DNA of 64,000 nucleotides from Fimenecus sp963590415 (lineage in GTDB: Bacteria > Bacillota > Clostridia > Oscillospirales > Acutalibacteraceae), in assembly GCA_963590415.1 (NCBI GenBank), contig CAVAPB010000009.1:19410-83409 (forward strand), written 5' to 3'. The notes beneath the pieces were generated by a model, which saw nothing but the letters and a program-made list of their open reading frames with translations, searched no databases and was not told the DNA's origin. A program made the position numbers and the translations under genes. Below are positions 1-8,806 of this stretch, piece by piece. The stretch's first letter is position 1. Each line of letters begins with the position of its first letter.

Positions 1-531
1 TTGCGCTGTACCTCATTTGCGGACACAAAGGCGGTTATTATCGGTCAGGACCCCTACCACGGAGCGGGTCAGGCGCACGGTATGTGCTTTTCCGTAAAAA
101 AAGGCACTCCCCCGCCCCCGTCTCTTCAGAATATATTTAAGGAAATACACTCCGACCTCGGCATTGATATGAATGTCGGTCACGGCGAACTTACCTCATG
201 GGCAAAGCAGGGCGTTCTGCTTCTCAACACCGTATTGACGGTTCGTGAGGGCGTGGCAAACAGTCACAAGGATATGGGGTGGGAAATATTTACCGACAGG
301 GTAATTTCCGAGCTCAACAACAAGCAAACACCCGTTGTATTCTTACTTTGGGGCGCACACGCAAGGAAAAAGGCGGCGGTTATCACAAACCCCATACATT
401 ACAAGCTCACTGCGGCGCACCCGAGCCCGCTTTCGGCTTACAACGGCTTTTTCGGCTGCAAGCATTTCTCAAAAACCAACGAATTGCTCACAGCCTCGGG
501 TCAGACCCCGATTGACTGGAGCCTCAGATGA
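1..531 (+). CDS. ung: Uracil-DNA glycosylase, family 1 (5' truncated)
   Basis: Removes uracil from DNA as the first step of base-excision repair. The visible 176 residues contain the water-activating loop GQDPYHG (residues 16-22), the Pro-rich PPPPSLQNI segment, the LLLNTVLTVREG strand and the C-terminal DNA-intercalation loop HPSPLSAYNGFFG, all diagnostic of family 1 UDG. Full-length members are about 220 residues, so roughly 45 N-terminal residues lie before the window; the TTG at position 1 is not the real start. The gene is followed by a separate promoter for the next gene, so it is probably not cotranscribed with it. Confidence 0.96.
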   Translation: MRCTSFADTKAVIIGQDPYHGAGQAHGMCFSVKKGTPPPPSLQNIFKEIHSDLGIDMNVGHGELTSWAKQGVLLLNTVLTVREGVANSHKDMGWEIFTDRVISELNNKQTPVVFLLWGAHARKKAAVITNPIHYKLTAAHPSPLSAYNGFFGCKHFSKTNELLTASGQTPIDWSLR

Positions 532-558
532 AAATTCGACAAAGTTTTTATATTACTA

Positions 559-587
559 TTGATTTTTAATCTTTGTTATTTTATAAT
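559..587 (+). promoter_or_regulatory. Sigma-A type promoter for the DUF1846 gene
   Basis: TTGATT (559-564) and TATAAT (582-587) are separated by exactly 17 bases, 28 bases after the ung stop codon. Transcription would begin near 594, immediately before a strong hairpin. Confidence 0.6.
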
Positions 588-597
588 ATCAAGTGTC

Positions 598-637
598 GCA
601 CTTCGAATCGGTTGTGTAACCGCTTCGGGGTGCTTTT
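598..637 (+). terminator. Hairpin plus U-run at the start of the DUF1846 transcript
   Basis: A 10-bp stem (598-607 with 624-633, including two G-U pairs) encloses a second 5-bp stem (CGGTT/AACCG) and is followed by TTTT (634-637). It has the form of an intrinsic terminator. However, the promoter at 559-587 would start transcription only a few bases upstream, so it is either the ung terminator or a 5' leader hairpin/attenuator of the next gene. Sequence alone cannot decide. Confidence 0.5.
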
Positions 638-674
638 GTATGATATTTTCAATCCTTAATCGGGAGGCAGAAAA

Positions 675-2156
675 GTGAAAATAGGATTTGATAACGACAA
701 ATACCTTAAAACTCAATCGGAGCACATAAGGCAGAGGATAAATGAATTCGGCGGAAAGCTTTATCTTGAATTCGGCGGAAAAATATTTGACGACTTCCAC
801 GCTTCAAGAGTTCTTCCGGGCTTTTTACCCGACAGCAAAATGAAAATGCTGCTTGAATTGAAGGACGAGGCTGAAATGCTTATCGCCATCAACGCAAACG
901 ACATTGAAAAGAACAAGGTAAGAGGCGACATAGGCATAACCTATGACCTTGATGTTTTAAGACTTATCGACATTTACAGGAACTTCGGACTGCTTGTAAG
1001 CGGCGTTGTAATGACGCAGTTCAACAATCAGCCGTCGGCAGTGGCTTTTCAGCAAAGGCTTACGGAGCTCGGCGTAAAGGTTTACCGCCATTACAGTATT
1101 GAAAACTATCCGCAGGATGTTCAGCTGATAGTCAGCGACGACGGATACGGAAAAAATGAATTTGTCGAAACCACCCGTTCGCTTGTCGTCGTTACCGCAC
1201 CGGGTCCCGGAAGCGGAAAAATGGCGGTTTGTCTTTCCCAGCTCTATCACGAGCACAAACACGGCGTCCGTGCGGGCTATGCGAAGTTTGAAACATTCCC
1301 GATATGGAACCTGCCGCTCAAACACCCCGTAAACCTCGCTTACGAGGCGGCTACAACGGATTTGAACGATGTAAATATGATTGACCCGTTCCATCTTGAA
1401 GCATACGGTGTCACAACGGTAAACTATAACAGGGATATTGAAATTTTTCCCGTCCTCAACGCTATTTTTGAGCGTATTTTCGGCAGTTCGCCGTACAAAT
1501 CCCCCACTGATATGGGCGTCAATATGGCAGGCAACTGCATAATCGACGATGAGGTCGTAAGGGAGGCGTCAAAGCAGGAGGTTATCAGAAGATATTACAA
1601 GGCTCTTGTCGACAAAAAGAACGGCGCGAATGTTACAAACGAAATCCGCAACCTCGAGCTTATTATGAAGCAGCTTGAAATTGTTCCCGAGTACAGGAAG
1701 TGTGTTTTGCCCGCGGTTGAGCTTTGCGACAGAACGGGCGAGCCTGCGGCGGCAATCGAGCTTGACAACGGAAAGATAATCACGGGCAAGACCTCGGATC
1801 TTTTGGGCGCTTCGTCGGCAATGCTCCTCAACGCACTTAAAGAGATAGCACATATCAACGATGATATCGACCTTATTTCCCCGAAGGTTATCGAGCCTAT
1901 ACAGGATTTGAAAGTAAACCATCTCGGCAACAAAAACCCGAGGCTTCACACGGACGAAATCCTGCTTGCACTTTCGATTTCAGCCGCAACCAACCCGACT
2001 GCGGAAATGGCAATGAAAGCGCTTGAAAAGCTTGACGGCTGTCAGATGCATTCAACGGTTATCCTCTCCGAGGTTGACCTGCACACGCTTAAAAAGCTCG
2101 GCGTAAATGTTACCTGCGAGCCTTACAGACAGTCAAAGACGCTTTTCCACAAATAA
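675..2156 (+). CDS. DUF1846 (UPF0371) family protein
   Basis: A 493-residue protein that belongs to DUF1846 along its whole length, close to the family's usual size of about 500. Recognisable blocks are the N-terminal KIGFDNDKYLKTQSEHI, the KLYLEFGGKIFDDFHASRVLPG segment and a P-loop-like stretch TAPGPGSGKMAVCLSQ near residues 175-190. The family is common in Firmicutes and has solved structures, but I know of no established reaction; the glycine-rich loop suggests nucleotide binding (inference). The start is GTG at 675, set by GGGAGG seven bases upstream. It appears monocistronic, with a promoter at 559-587. Confidence 0.92.
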   Translation: MKIGFDNDKYLKTQSEHIRQRINEFGGKLYLEFGGKIFDDFHASRVLPGFLPDSKMKMLLELKDEAEMLIAINANDIEKNKVRGDIGITYDLDVLRLIDIYRNFGLLVSGVVMTQFNNQPSAVAFQQRLTELGVKVYRHYSIENYPQDVQLIVSDDGYGKNEFVETTRSLVVVTAPGPGSGKMAVCLSQLYHEHKHGVRAGYAKFETFPIWNLPLKHPVNLAYEAATTDLNDVNMIDPFHLEAYGVTTVNYNRDIEIFPVLNAIFERIFGSSPYKSPTDMGVNMAGNCIIDDEVVREASKQEVIRRYYKALVDKKNGANVTNEIRNLELIMKQLEIVPEYRKCVLPAVELCDRTGEPAAAIELDNGKIITGKTSDLLGASSAMLLNALKEIAHINDDIDLISPKVIEPIQDLKVNHLGNKNPRLHTDEILLALSISAATNPTAEMAMKALEKLDGCQMHSTVILSEVDLHTLKKLGVNVTCEPYRQSKTLFHK

Positions 2157-2797
2157 ATAAAACAGCAATATATTCGCCGCAGTTTTTTCGTAAGATTAAA
2201 CAGCGGCGATATTTCTTGTCAAAGTCTGTTGGCATTTTGTCAAATATTAGTTTCAATATAATTGTAAGAATAATATTATTTTGCTAAACAGAGCGTGGCG
2301 TTTATGACACGAGCAAAATACAAGGCAATTTTTCTTGTATGCTTTCTTGCGGTATATTTTTCAATCGAATTAAACATCATATATCACATCGTAGGGGCGA
2401 ACTGTGTTCGCCCGCTTTTAATATCAGCAGAATTTGACGGGCGACCGCAGGTCGCCCCTACGGGTCGTGCGTTAATTTTAATTTCATATTAGTTAGCAAA
2501 AAATTATGATAAATCAGTGCACAATCCGTAGGGACAGCCCTTGCGGCTGTCCGTCGATATGACTTATATATAATTTCTTGCGGACCGGGGCGAGCCCTGT
2601 CCCTATGGTATGATATAAAATATAATTTGATTGTATCGGTTAATTCGCAGTATTCCCTTTCGGCGGGAGCAAGCCCCCGCCCTACGCTATACGATATATT
2701 CTTCAAGTTGTGCTGTCCGTTTTTATTATACAACTTTTACTTCTTCACTATTACCTCTTACCTCGCCTGCAAAGGCGCTGCTACCGCCGTATCGGCA
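2157..2797. repeat. Gene-free interval with palindromic dispersed repeats
   Basis: About 640 bases with no convincing gene. Positions 2391-2519 hold a copy of a repeat also found at 36990-37120 and, in part, near 37600: CGTAGGGGCGA and TCGCCCCTACG as terminal inverted repeats around a GTGTTCGCCCGC core, followed by a shared AT-rich tail. Positions 2528-2612 hold a second family (GTAGGGACAGCCCTTGCGGC), and 2660-2690 a third (GGCGGGAGCAAGCCCCCGCC). Short reading frames here merely run through the repeats. Such elements are widespread between genes of gut Clostridia and behave like non-autonomous MITE-type sequences (inference). Confidence 0.7.
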
Positions 2798-2828
2798 CAC
2801 AAAAAACGCCTTGCAACAGCAAGGCGTT
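2798..2828 (-). terminator. Intrinsic terminator of the TPM gene and upstream run
   Basis: Read on the minus strand, AACGCCTTGC pairs with GCAAGGCGTT around a TGTT loop and is followed by TTTTTTG. It sits 17 bases after the TPM-domain stop codon. Confidence 0.9.
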
Positions 2829-2844
2829 GATTTATTGTATTCTG

Positions 2845-3645
2845 TCAGAAGCCTCTGGAGCTTCCGCCACCGCCGAACGAGCCACCGCTGCCGGAGAAAC
2901 CTCCTCCGCCACCGCCCGAGAAGCCGCTGCCTCCCGAAAAGCCGCCGCCATGGAAATCGTTTCCGCCTCCGTTGAACGGACCTCCGCCAAGGAAGATAAC
3001 ACGGCGTTTGCGCCGCAAAACGATAGCAACAACAAGCACAATAAAGATTATTATGTCAAATATAACATACAGTCCTCCGAATACATCATCGGTGTCATAA
3101 TCCTCATCCGCACCGTCGGGTGCCGTTCTTGAGCCGTCAATCTCAACACCGTACTCATTTGCGGTCTCGCCTATCAGTGCGGAAAAAGCCTTGTAAAGCC
3201 CCGTTGAAAAATCATTGTCTCTCAAATACGGCATAGCATAGGTGTCGAGAATTCTTCCCGTCTTGCCGTCGGTCAGCGTGTCCTCAAGCCCGTAGCCGAC
3301 CTCAATATCCACCTGTCTCTCTTCAACGGCAAGCAATAAAAGGACGCCGTTGTTGTCGTTTTTACTGCCTATGCCCCACTCTCTGCCCAAGCCGAGCGCA
3401 TAATCCCTGACCTCTTCGCCGTCAAGCGAATCGACAGTTACGCAAACCACCTGTGCGCCCGATTTTTCATATAACTCCTCTGCCATAGACTGCATTTTCT
3501 GCTCGTCGGCATCACTTATACAATCGGCAAAGTCGTTTACGAAAAATTTCTGTGTGGGGTTAGGATATTTCGCCGCAAAAGCGCCGACCGATAATGACAT
3601 CAACAGCAAAATCACGGTCAATATCGCCGCAGAAACCTTTTTCAT
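2845..3645 (-). CDS. TPM-domain membrane protein with Gly-rich tail
   Basis: A 266-residue secreted/membrane protein. It has an N-terminal signal sequence (MKK followed by a hydrophobic stretch ending GAFA), a TPM domain (about residues 25-165, with ISDADEQKMQSMAEEL and NDNNGVLLLLAVEERQVDIEVGYGLE), one transmembrane helix (about 190-212), a basic RRKRR stop-transfer signal and a Gly/Ser/Phe tail (GGGGGGFSGSGGSFGGGGSS) typical of this family. TPM proteins are often encoded beside lemA, as here. I chose ATG 3645 (MKK start). An ATG at 3669 overlapping the lemA stop codon is an in-frame alternative that would add eight residues. Function is unknown; some homologues show phosphatase activity. Confidence 0.88.
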   Translation of the reverse strand: MKKVSAAILTVILLLMSLSVGAFAAKYPNPTQKFFVNDFADCISDADEQKMQSMAEELYEKSGAQVVCVTVDSLDGEEVRDYALGLGREWGIGSKNDNNGVLLLLAVEERQVDIEVGYGLEDTLTDGKTGRILDTYAMPYLRDNDFSTGLYKAFSALIGETANEYGVEIDGSRTAPDGADEDYDTDDVFGGLYVIFDIIIFIVLVVAIVLRRKRRVIFLGGGPFNGGGNDFHGGGFSGGSGFSGGGGGGFSGSGGSFGGGGSSRGF

Positions 3646-3668
3646 ACACTCACCCACTCGCCGAAGCA

Positions 3669-4241
3669 TCAGTCAAAATTGACGCTCGGTACGGTCTGTG
3701 CCTCACTTGAAGCCTCAAAATATTCCGCCTGTCCAAAATTAAACACGGAAGCAACTATATTTGCGGGGAATTTCTTGATATGGGTATTGTATGCTTTCGC
3801 AACATCGTTATAATCCTTGCGTGCAACGGAAATCCTGTTTTCCGAGCCTGCAAGTTCATCCTGAAGATTGATAAACTGTGTATCCGCTTTGAGCTCGGGA
3901 TAATTTTCCACTACAACAAGAAGTCTTGAAATTGCGCTGTCAAGCTCGGAGTTTGCCTGCTCCATCTCGTCAACGGAGTTTGCGCCAGAAAGCTTTGAAC
4001 GCGCATCGGCAATAGCGGTATACACTTCTTCCTCGTGAGCCGCATAGCCCTTGACCGTGTTTACAAGGTTCGGAATAAGGTCCGCTCTTCTCTGTAACAT
4101 TGTCTGGACATTTGCCTGTGCGTTGCTGACGGTTTCCCTCTCGTCAACAAGGCTGTTATAGGAAGAAATAACGCTTCCGACAAGTATTGCGATTACCGCA
4201 ACTACCGCAAGAACAATAATAAGAGCTTTTTTGTTTTTCAT
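3669..4241 (-). CDS. lemA: LemA family protein
   Basis: A 190-residue protein with an N-terminal transmembrane helix (residues 6-26, short cytoplasmic KNKK) and a long helical extracytoplasmic domain. Family hallmarks are YNSLVDERETVSNAQANVQ, QRRADLIPNLVNTVKGYAAHEEEV and the C-terminal FNFGQAEYFEA. GGAGG lies seven bases before ATG 4241. LemA proteins are widespread membrane-anchored proteins of uncertain function, often paired with TPM-domain proteins; here the downstream TPM gene starts within a few bases, so the two are presumably cotranslated. Confidence 0.95.
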   Translation of the reverse strand: MKNKKALIIVLAVVAVIAILVGSVISSYNSLVDERETVSNAQANVQTMLQRRADLIPNLVNTVKGYAAHEEEVYTAIADARSKLSGANSVDEMEQANSELDSAISRLLVVVENYPELKADTQFINLQDELAGSENRISVARKDYNDVAKAYNTHIKKFPANIVASVFNFGQAEYFEASSEAQTVPSVNFD

Positions 4242-4275
4242 GCCGAGTCCTCCGTATTATACAGTATGTAAAATA

Positions 4276-5295
4276 TCAGTCGTCATAACCGTTGGGATTT
4301 TTTGACTGCCAATTCCACGAATCGCGGCACATATCGTCAATATCCCTCTTTGCTTCCCAGCCGAGCACCTCTTTTGCCTTGGTCGGGTCGGAATAGCAGA
4401 CCGCAAGGTCGCCGGGGCGTCTCGGAGCAATCTTGTAGGGAAGCTCCTTGCCGTAAACCTTGCTGAATGCCTTGACTATGTCAAGCACGCTGTAGCCCTT
4501 GCCCGTTCCGAGGTTAAATACCTGAACGCCCTTGTTGCCCTCAAGGATGTTTTTAACAGCCTTGACATGACCGTCCGCAAGGTCGACAACATGGATATAA
4601 TCCCTGACCCCCGTTCCGTCGGGCGTGTCGTAATCGTCGCCGTAAACACTAAAATACGGGCGCTTTCCGATCGCAACCTGTGTAATATACGGCATAAGAT
4701 TGTTCGGTATGCCGTTCGGATTTTCGCCTATTCTGCCGCTCTCATGAGCACCGATGGGATTGAAATAACGCAGGAGCGTAACATTCCACTCGTTGTCCGA
4801 CTTGTAAATATCCTCAAGGATAATCTCAATCATATACTTTGTCGTGCCGTAGGGGTTTGTGGTGCCGCCTGTTTTCATCGTCTCTTTAAGCGGAGAAACA
4901 TTGTTCATTCCGTAAACCGTTGCGGATGAGCTGAAAACTATATTTTTACAGCCGTTGTTTCTCATAACATCGCAAAGCTTCAGCGTGCCGCCGATATTGT
5001 TGTCATAGTATTCAATCGGCTTTTGGCAGGATTCGCCGACCGCTTTAAGTCCCGCAAAATGAATTACCGCATCGATTTTATTCTCTTTGAAAATTTTGTC
5101 CATACCCTCCGAATCTCTGACATCACAGTCATAAGACTTAAAGTCCTTACCCGTGAGTTCCTTGACTCTTTCAAGTGACTTGGGGCTTGCGTTATAGTAG
5201 TTATCGACAACCACTACATCATATCCCGCATTGAGGAGCTCAACGCATGTGTGAGAACCGATAAATCCGGCTCCGCCCGTAACAAGAATTGCCAT
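4276..5295 (-). CDS. galE: UDP-glucose 4-epimerase
   Basis: Interconverts UDP-glucose and UDP-galactose for galactose use and surface glycan synthesis. The 339-residue protein has the NAD-binding TGGAGFIGSH near its N terminus, the FSSSATVYG catalytic strand, the YGTTKY (YxxxK) motif near residue 150, the RYFNPIGAH substrate loop and the C-terminal PRRPGDLAVCYSD block. Length matches typical GalE (about 330-340). GGAGG lies upstream of ATG 5295. It sits 34 bases downstream of the SpoIID-domain gene within the minus-strand run. Confidence 0.96.
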   Translation of the reverse strand: MAILVTGGAGFIGSHTCVELLNAGYDVVVVDNYYNASPKSLERVKELTGKDFKSYDCDVRDSEGMDKIFKENKIDAVIHFAGLKAVGESCQKPIEYYDNNIGGTLKLCDVMRNNGCKNIVFSSSATVYGMNNVSPLKETMKTGGTTNPYGTTKYMIEIILEDIYKSDNEWNVTLLRYFNPIGAHESGRIGENPNGIPNNLMPYITQVAIGKRPYFSVYGDDYDTPDGTGVRDYIHVVDLADGHVKAVKNILEGNKGVQVFNLGTGKGYSVLDIVKAFSKVYGKELPYKIAPRRPGDLAVCYSDPTKAKEVLGWEAKRDIDDMCRDSWNWQSKNPNGYDD

Positions 5296-5330
5296 AATTA
5301 GGTGCCTCCGTTTATAAAAAATTGCTTTTG

Positions 5331-7484
5331 TCAGTTAAGAAATGTTCCCGGGAAATATTTGTCGAGTATTTCGTCAAACTTTGAACCCGAAACAGCCATA
5401 CTGTCCGCTCCGAGCTGGCTCATACCTACGCCGTAGCCGTCGCCGAAGGTGGTAATTGTGTATGTTCCGCTCGTTGCGTCGTACGAAAGACTGAAGCAGG
5501 GTGAGGAAAGCTCCTTGTTTTTCATTATATCATAGATGAATGTAACGCCCGATACCTCTTTGTTGCCGACGGTTATCTTCTCGACATAGCCCGTGCCCGT
5601 GCTTACCGCAGTATCGTGAGCACCTATTGAAAGCCATGTTGAAATATCGTCGGAAAATTCTATCGTCGAATCGAACGCCAGAGCGCCTGCCTTGATTTCA
5701 TCCGCCGTGAGAAGGACTTCCTTTTTATATCCGTCTCTCTGCTTGTCGGACGCACTCGCAACACTCTTGAGATAAGTAAAGCTGTTGCCGAAAACAGTCG
5801 ATGCGTTAGCGGTTTTGCCTGCCGACATTCTGCAATACGGCGTAAACGCAACCTGGTCGTTAAATGTAAGATAACGGCCGAACACCTCATTTACGGCGTC
5901 ATACGCTTCCTGTGTATAGTTATCTGCAATGGTCAGATTGCTTATTCTCCAGTTTGTGTTTCTGTATTTGAGATAGGTATATGTGATTACTGCCTGAGCC
6001 TTCAATGTCTCGGCATTGAAGCTGCTGTCGGTCTCCGCCGTGATTATCCTTGCGATTGCTTCCTTCGCATCGATTTCCTGTCCGTTTACCGTGATTGTGC
6101 TCGGAACTGCATTCGAATCCTGTGCGGCAGCCTGCGTCTGCGGCTCGGTTGCAGTGATTGCTCCTGCAGTGGTCTCTACGGGAACCGTGGTGGGCTCTTC
6201 GTTTGTTATGCCGTTTACAAGCTCAAAGCGCATAAGCTTTGACAAAGACATAGTTTCGGTCTTAACCGGCGCCTCGGTTGTTGTCTCGGGTGCCTGCGTC
6301 TCAACGGGAACGGTTGTCTCGGGCTCTTTTTGAGCGTTCTTCTGCTTTACAAAATAAACCGCAGCCACCGTGACAGCCGCAACAAGCAGAAGGGCAACAA
6401 CGGAAATTATTGCCGCCTTTGATTTCTTGCCGAGCTTTTTGTCTGCCTTGGGCGCTTCATCCTGTGCTATCTCGATTCCCACCGAATTATTGCCCATTGC
6501 CTTTTCTCCGATAAGCGCCAACAGCTCCTCCGTTGCAATTTTGATGAAGTGAGTGTCATCCTCGCCATCCTCCTTATAAAGCTTTCTGACGAGAGCAGAC
6601 TTGTCCGTTGCAACAGATATGCAGATATAATCGCAACCATCGTTGGTTGTAAAGATGTCGGAAATGCATGCGCCGAGAGTAGCGCTTGAAAGGTCTTTTG
6701 CCGAACGCGCCATCTGTGCGGTGTAATCTGTTACATTATAGTCGCCTCTGTCCTCAATATGAGGCGTAAATGTGAAATATTCCTCAAAATCGTCAAGCCC
6801 CGCCGCAAACTCACGCAGGACCGTAGCGTTTGTGTTTCCGTTTATCGCAATTTTAACGCCGGACTCTTTAAGAATGTTGAGAGTATGCGCGGCAATATTC
6901 TTTTCCTGCTCGCTTACATCTTCACTCTCATCGGGAACAGGCTCTTCCTTTACCTCGGGCGCAGCGGAAGTTTCAGCTTCGGTTACCTGATTGAGGCGTC
7001 CTCCGTTTGTAATATAGGGAACAAGTCCTCTTTTGAGGACAGAATCCAGCCTGTGCTCATCAAACGGTATCATCACAATTGTCTGCATGCCCTTTTTGAC
7101 CGCAAAGCCCGAATTTACGCCGTCAATCGACACAAATACGGTTGCGCCTGTAGGCATAGCCGCATTTTTCTGCTTTGCGGCATCGTCAATATCAAGCTCC
7201 GCAAGCTTTTTAAGCACAGCCTCACTTTGCTCTTTTTCAAGCGAAAGAGCGGTCATAAGCTTTAATTTTGTTGAATTGTAAATACCCGACTCAACAGCAA
7301 TTACAATGAAATCGCTGCTCTTGATAGCCTTTGAAAGCCCGCCGAACATCTCCTTGAGTGAAGTGTACTCATCAAAAGAAATATCGCTGTCCGCAAAGCC
7401 GTTAAGACTGCCGATTACCTTAATCTGCATCTTAACCGAAGCGTCTGCCGCGTTGCGATACAATGAAAACAACTTCATTTCCAT
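5331..7484 (-). CDS. SpoIID/LytB-domain membrane protein
   Basis: A 717-residue protein in three parts. The N-terminal ~350 residues are predicted cytoplasmic and contain RsgI/dockerin-unrelated alpha/beta sequence that I do not recognise. One transmembrane helix follows (about 353-376, AAIISVVALLLVAAVTVAAVY), then a Thr/Pro/Glu-rich linker (about 380-465). The C-terminal ~250 residues are a SpoIID/LytB domain (EAIARIITAETDSSFNAETL, KAQAVITYTYLKYRNTNW, and GYGVGMSQLGADSMAVSG near the end). SpoIID is a peptidoglycan lytic transglycosylase needed for engulfment; this architecture, with a large cytoplasmic domain, differs from canonical SpoIID and suggests a vegetative wall enzyme or sensor. Start ATG 7484 has AGGTGG ten bases upstream. 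Confidence 0.85.
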   Translation of the reverse strand: MEMKLFSLYRNAADASVKMQIKVIGSLNGFADSDISFDEYTSLKEMFGGLSKAIKSSDFIVIAVESGIYNSTKLKLMTALSLEKEQSEAVLKKLAELDIDDAAKQKNAAMPTGATVFVSIDGVNSGFAVKKGMQTIVMIPFDEHRLDSVLKRGLVPYITNGGRLNQVTEAETSAAPEVKEEPVPDESEDVSEQEKNIAAHTLNILKESGVKIAINGNTNATVLREFAAGLDDFEEYFTFTPHIEDRGDYNVTDYTAQMARSAKDLSSATLGACISDIFTTNDGCDYICISVATDKSALVRKLYKEDGEDDTHFIKIATEELLALIGEKAMGNNSVGIEIAQDEAPKADKKLGKKSKAAIISVVALLLVAAVTVAAVYFVKQKNAQKEPETTVPVETQAPETTTEAPVKTETMSLSKLMRFELVNGITNEEPTTVPVETTAGAITATEPQTQAAAQDSNAVPSTITVNGQEIDAKEAIARIITAETDSSFNAETLKAQAVITYTYLKYRNTNWRISNLTIADNYTQEAYDAVNEVFGRYLTFNDQVAFTPYCRMSAGKTANASTVFGNSFTYLKSVASASDKQRDGYKKEVLLTADEIKAGALAFDSTIEFSDDISTWLSIGAHDTAVSTGTGYVEKITVGNKEVSGVTFIYDIMKNKELSSPCFSLSYDATSGTYTITTFGDGYGVGMSQLGADSMAVSGSKFDEILDKYFPGTFLN

Positions 7485-7516
7485 CTCTTTATTACCACCT
7501 TAATTAAAATTACTTA

Positions 7517-8806
7517 TCAGTTATCGGGATACCAATTTGTCGAACCGCTGTACGGGTTTGACTGTCCCTTCTGGTCATACCATATCTGCGGATAACGGGG
7601 ATTTCCGTTCGTTACGGCATATGTCGTGTCAACATCCGCCGTCTCGCCCGTCCTTAAAAGTCTGCCGACTACCACAAGTCTTGCGTCGGTAAACTCATAT
7701 GTGCAGGTTGAAAGAGTGATAAGCTTATCCGCCGAGTTTATGTCAACGCCCGTTGTATAGAGCTTTCTCTCGTCAAGCGCTTTGATGTAGCTGTCAAAAT
7801 TCTCCGTACTGCCGAACGATGTGACGGTGTAATTGAAAATATAGCCGTTATCGTCCTGCTCCCTGCTGTTCGTGATAAACACCGCATAGACCTTGAACTT
7901 GTATGATTTATAAAGCGTATCATAATTGATAATCGGCGACTCCAGGAAGCCGTCAAGCGTTTTGTACTTGCTCAGCTCAGCAAACACAAGTCCATCGCTC
8001 ATATGGTGTCCGTAAATTATAGTGTTTTGGTTAAGATACTTCGGGTCATTCCTGTAATCCAAAAACGGACAGCCGTATCTGCTGTAATTTCCGTAGAAAT
8101 CCTTTTTAAGGTAATCGGAATTGTTGGACGACTGAACGACCTGAACATCAATACCCGAATTCGGAACGCTTATCCAGCCGACAAGCTGCTGATTGAGCGC
8201 ATACAGGTACGCATATTTTGCCATCATTCCATCGGGGGTTTCGACATCGGGGTATTTCGCCTTGAATTCCTCCCAAAGCTTTGCCTCTTCCTCCTCGTTG
8301 GCAGTGTCGACAATCTGGCTTGAAATGCCGCTCTGCTGTTTTTCCGTCTCGTTGCCCTGAACATAAATAACGGCAAACGCAACCGCACAGCCTATAAGCA
8401 CAACAACAGAGAGGTTTGCGACAAGCTTTCTTATAAATTCGGGCTTCTTGTCCTGCTTATTAGGAAAGGTTTTTCTGAAAAAGTCCCTGAACATCTCGTT
8501 AAAGGTCTTGGGTCTTTCCTTTTTCTCGGTAGGCTCAACCTTTTCAAGCCCCTTTAATTCTCCCGAGCTCTCTTCGCTCCTGTCTGTCTGGAACGGGTTT
8601 GCAACATCGACAAAATGCTGTTCTCCGCCGTATTTCACACGCCTTGTTGTCTTTTCGTCAAAAGCTTCCGAATTTTCGATATTCTTCGCTATCTCGGCAT
8701 AAACATCATCGGAAACCTCGGGTGTGGGAAGCTCATCATACGCTTCGGGTCGGTTTTCTTCGGGAGCATTCAGCTCTTTGCTTTTGTCAAACTCGTTTTC
8801 TTTCAT
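7517..8806 (-). CDS. Class B sortase, first of a tandem pair
   Basis: A 429-residue membrane sortase, which would attach secreted proteins to peptidoglycan or assemble them. It has a ~115-residue acidic cytoplasmic N-terminal region, one transmembrane helix (about 128-150) and a class B catalytic domain with catalytic His in YGHHM (about 267-268), Cys in TLSTC (about 368) and Arg in DARLVV (about 376). It is much longer than classical SrtB (about 250) because of the N-terminal region and a C-terminal tail with NPRYPQIWYD and SNPY motifs that the neighbouring sortase shares. ATG 8806 overlaps the upstream sortase stop codon (TGATG) and has AAGGAG ten bases before it. No obvious sorting-signal substrate is encoded nearby. 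Confidence 0.92.
   Translation of the reverse strand: MKENEFDKSKELNAPEENRPEAYDELPTPEVSDDVYAEIAKNIENSEAFDEKTTRRVKYGGEQHFVDVANPFQTDRSEESSGELKGLEKVEPTEKKERPKTFNEMFRDFFRKTFPNKQDKKPEFIRKLVANLSVVVLIGCAVAFAVIYVQGNETEKQQSGISSQIVDTANEEEEAKLWEEFKAKYPDVETPDGMMAKYAYLYALNQQLVGWISVPNSGIDVQVVQSSNNSDYLKKDFYGNYSRYGCPFLDYRNDPKYLNQNTIIYGHHMSDGLVFAELSKYKTLDGFLESPIINYDTLYKSYKFKVYAVFITNSREQDDNGYIFNYTVTSFGSTENFDSYIKALDERKLYTTGVDINSADKLITLSTCTYEFTDARLVVVGRLLRTGETADVDTTYAVTNGNPRYPQIWYDQKGQSNPYSGSTNWYPDN

Noticed and set aside
2295..2733. Small open frames in the 2.2-2.8 kb interval
   Set aside because: They cross palindromic repeats and terminator DNA without ribosome sites or domain similarity.
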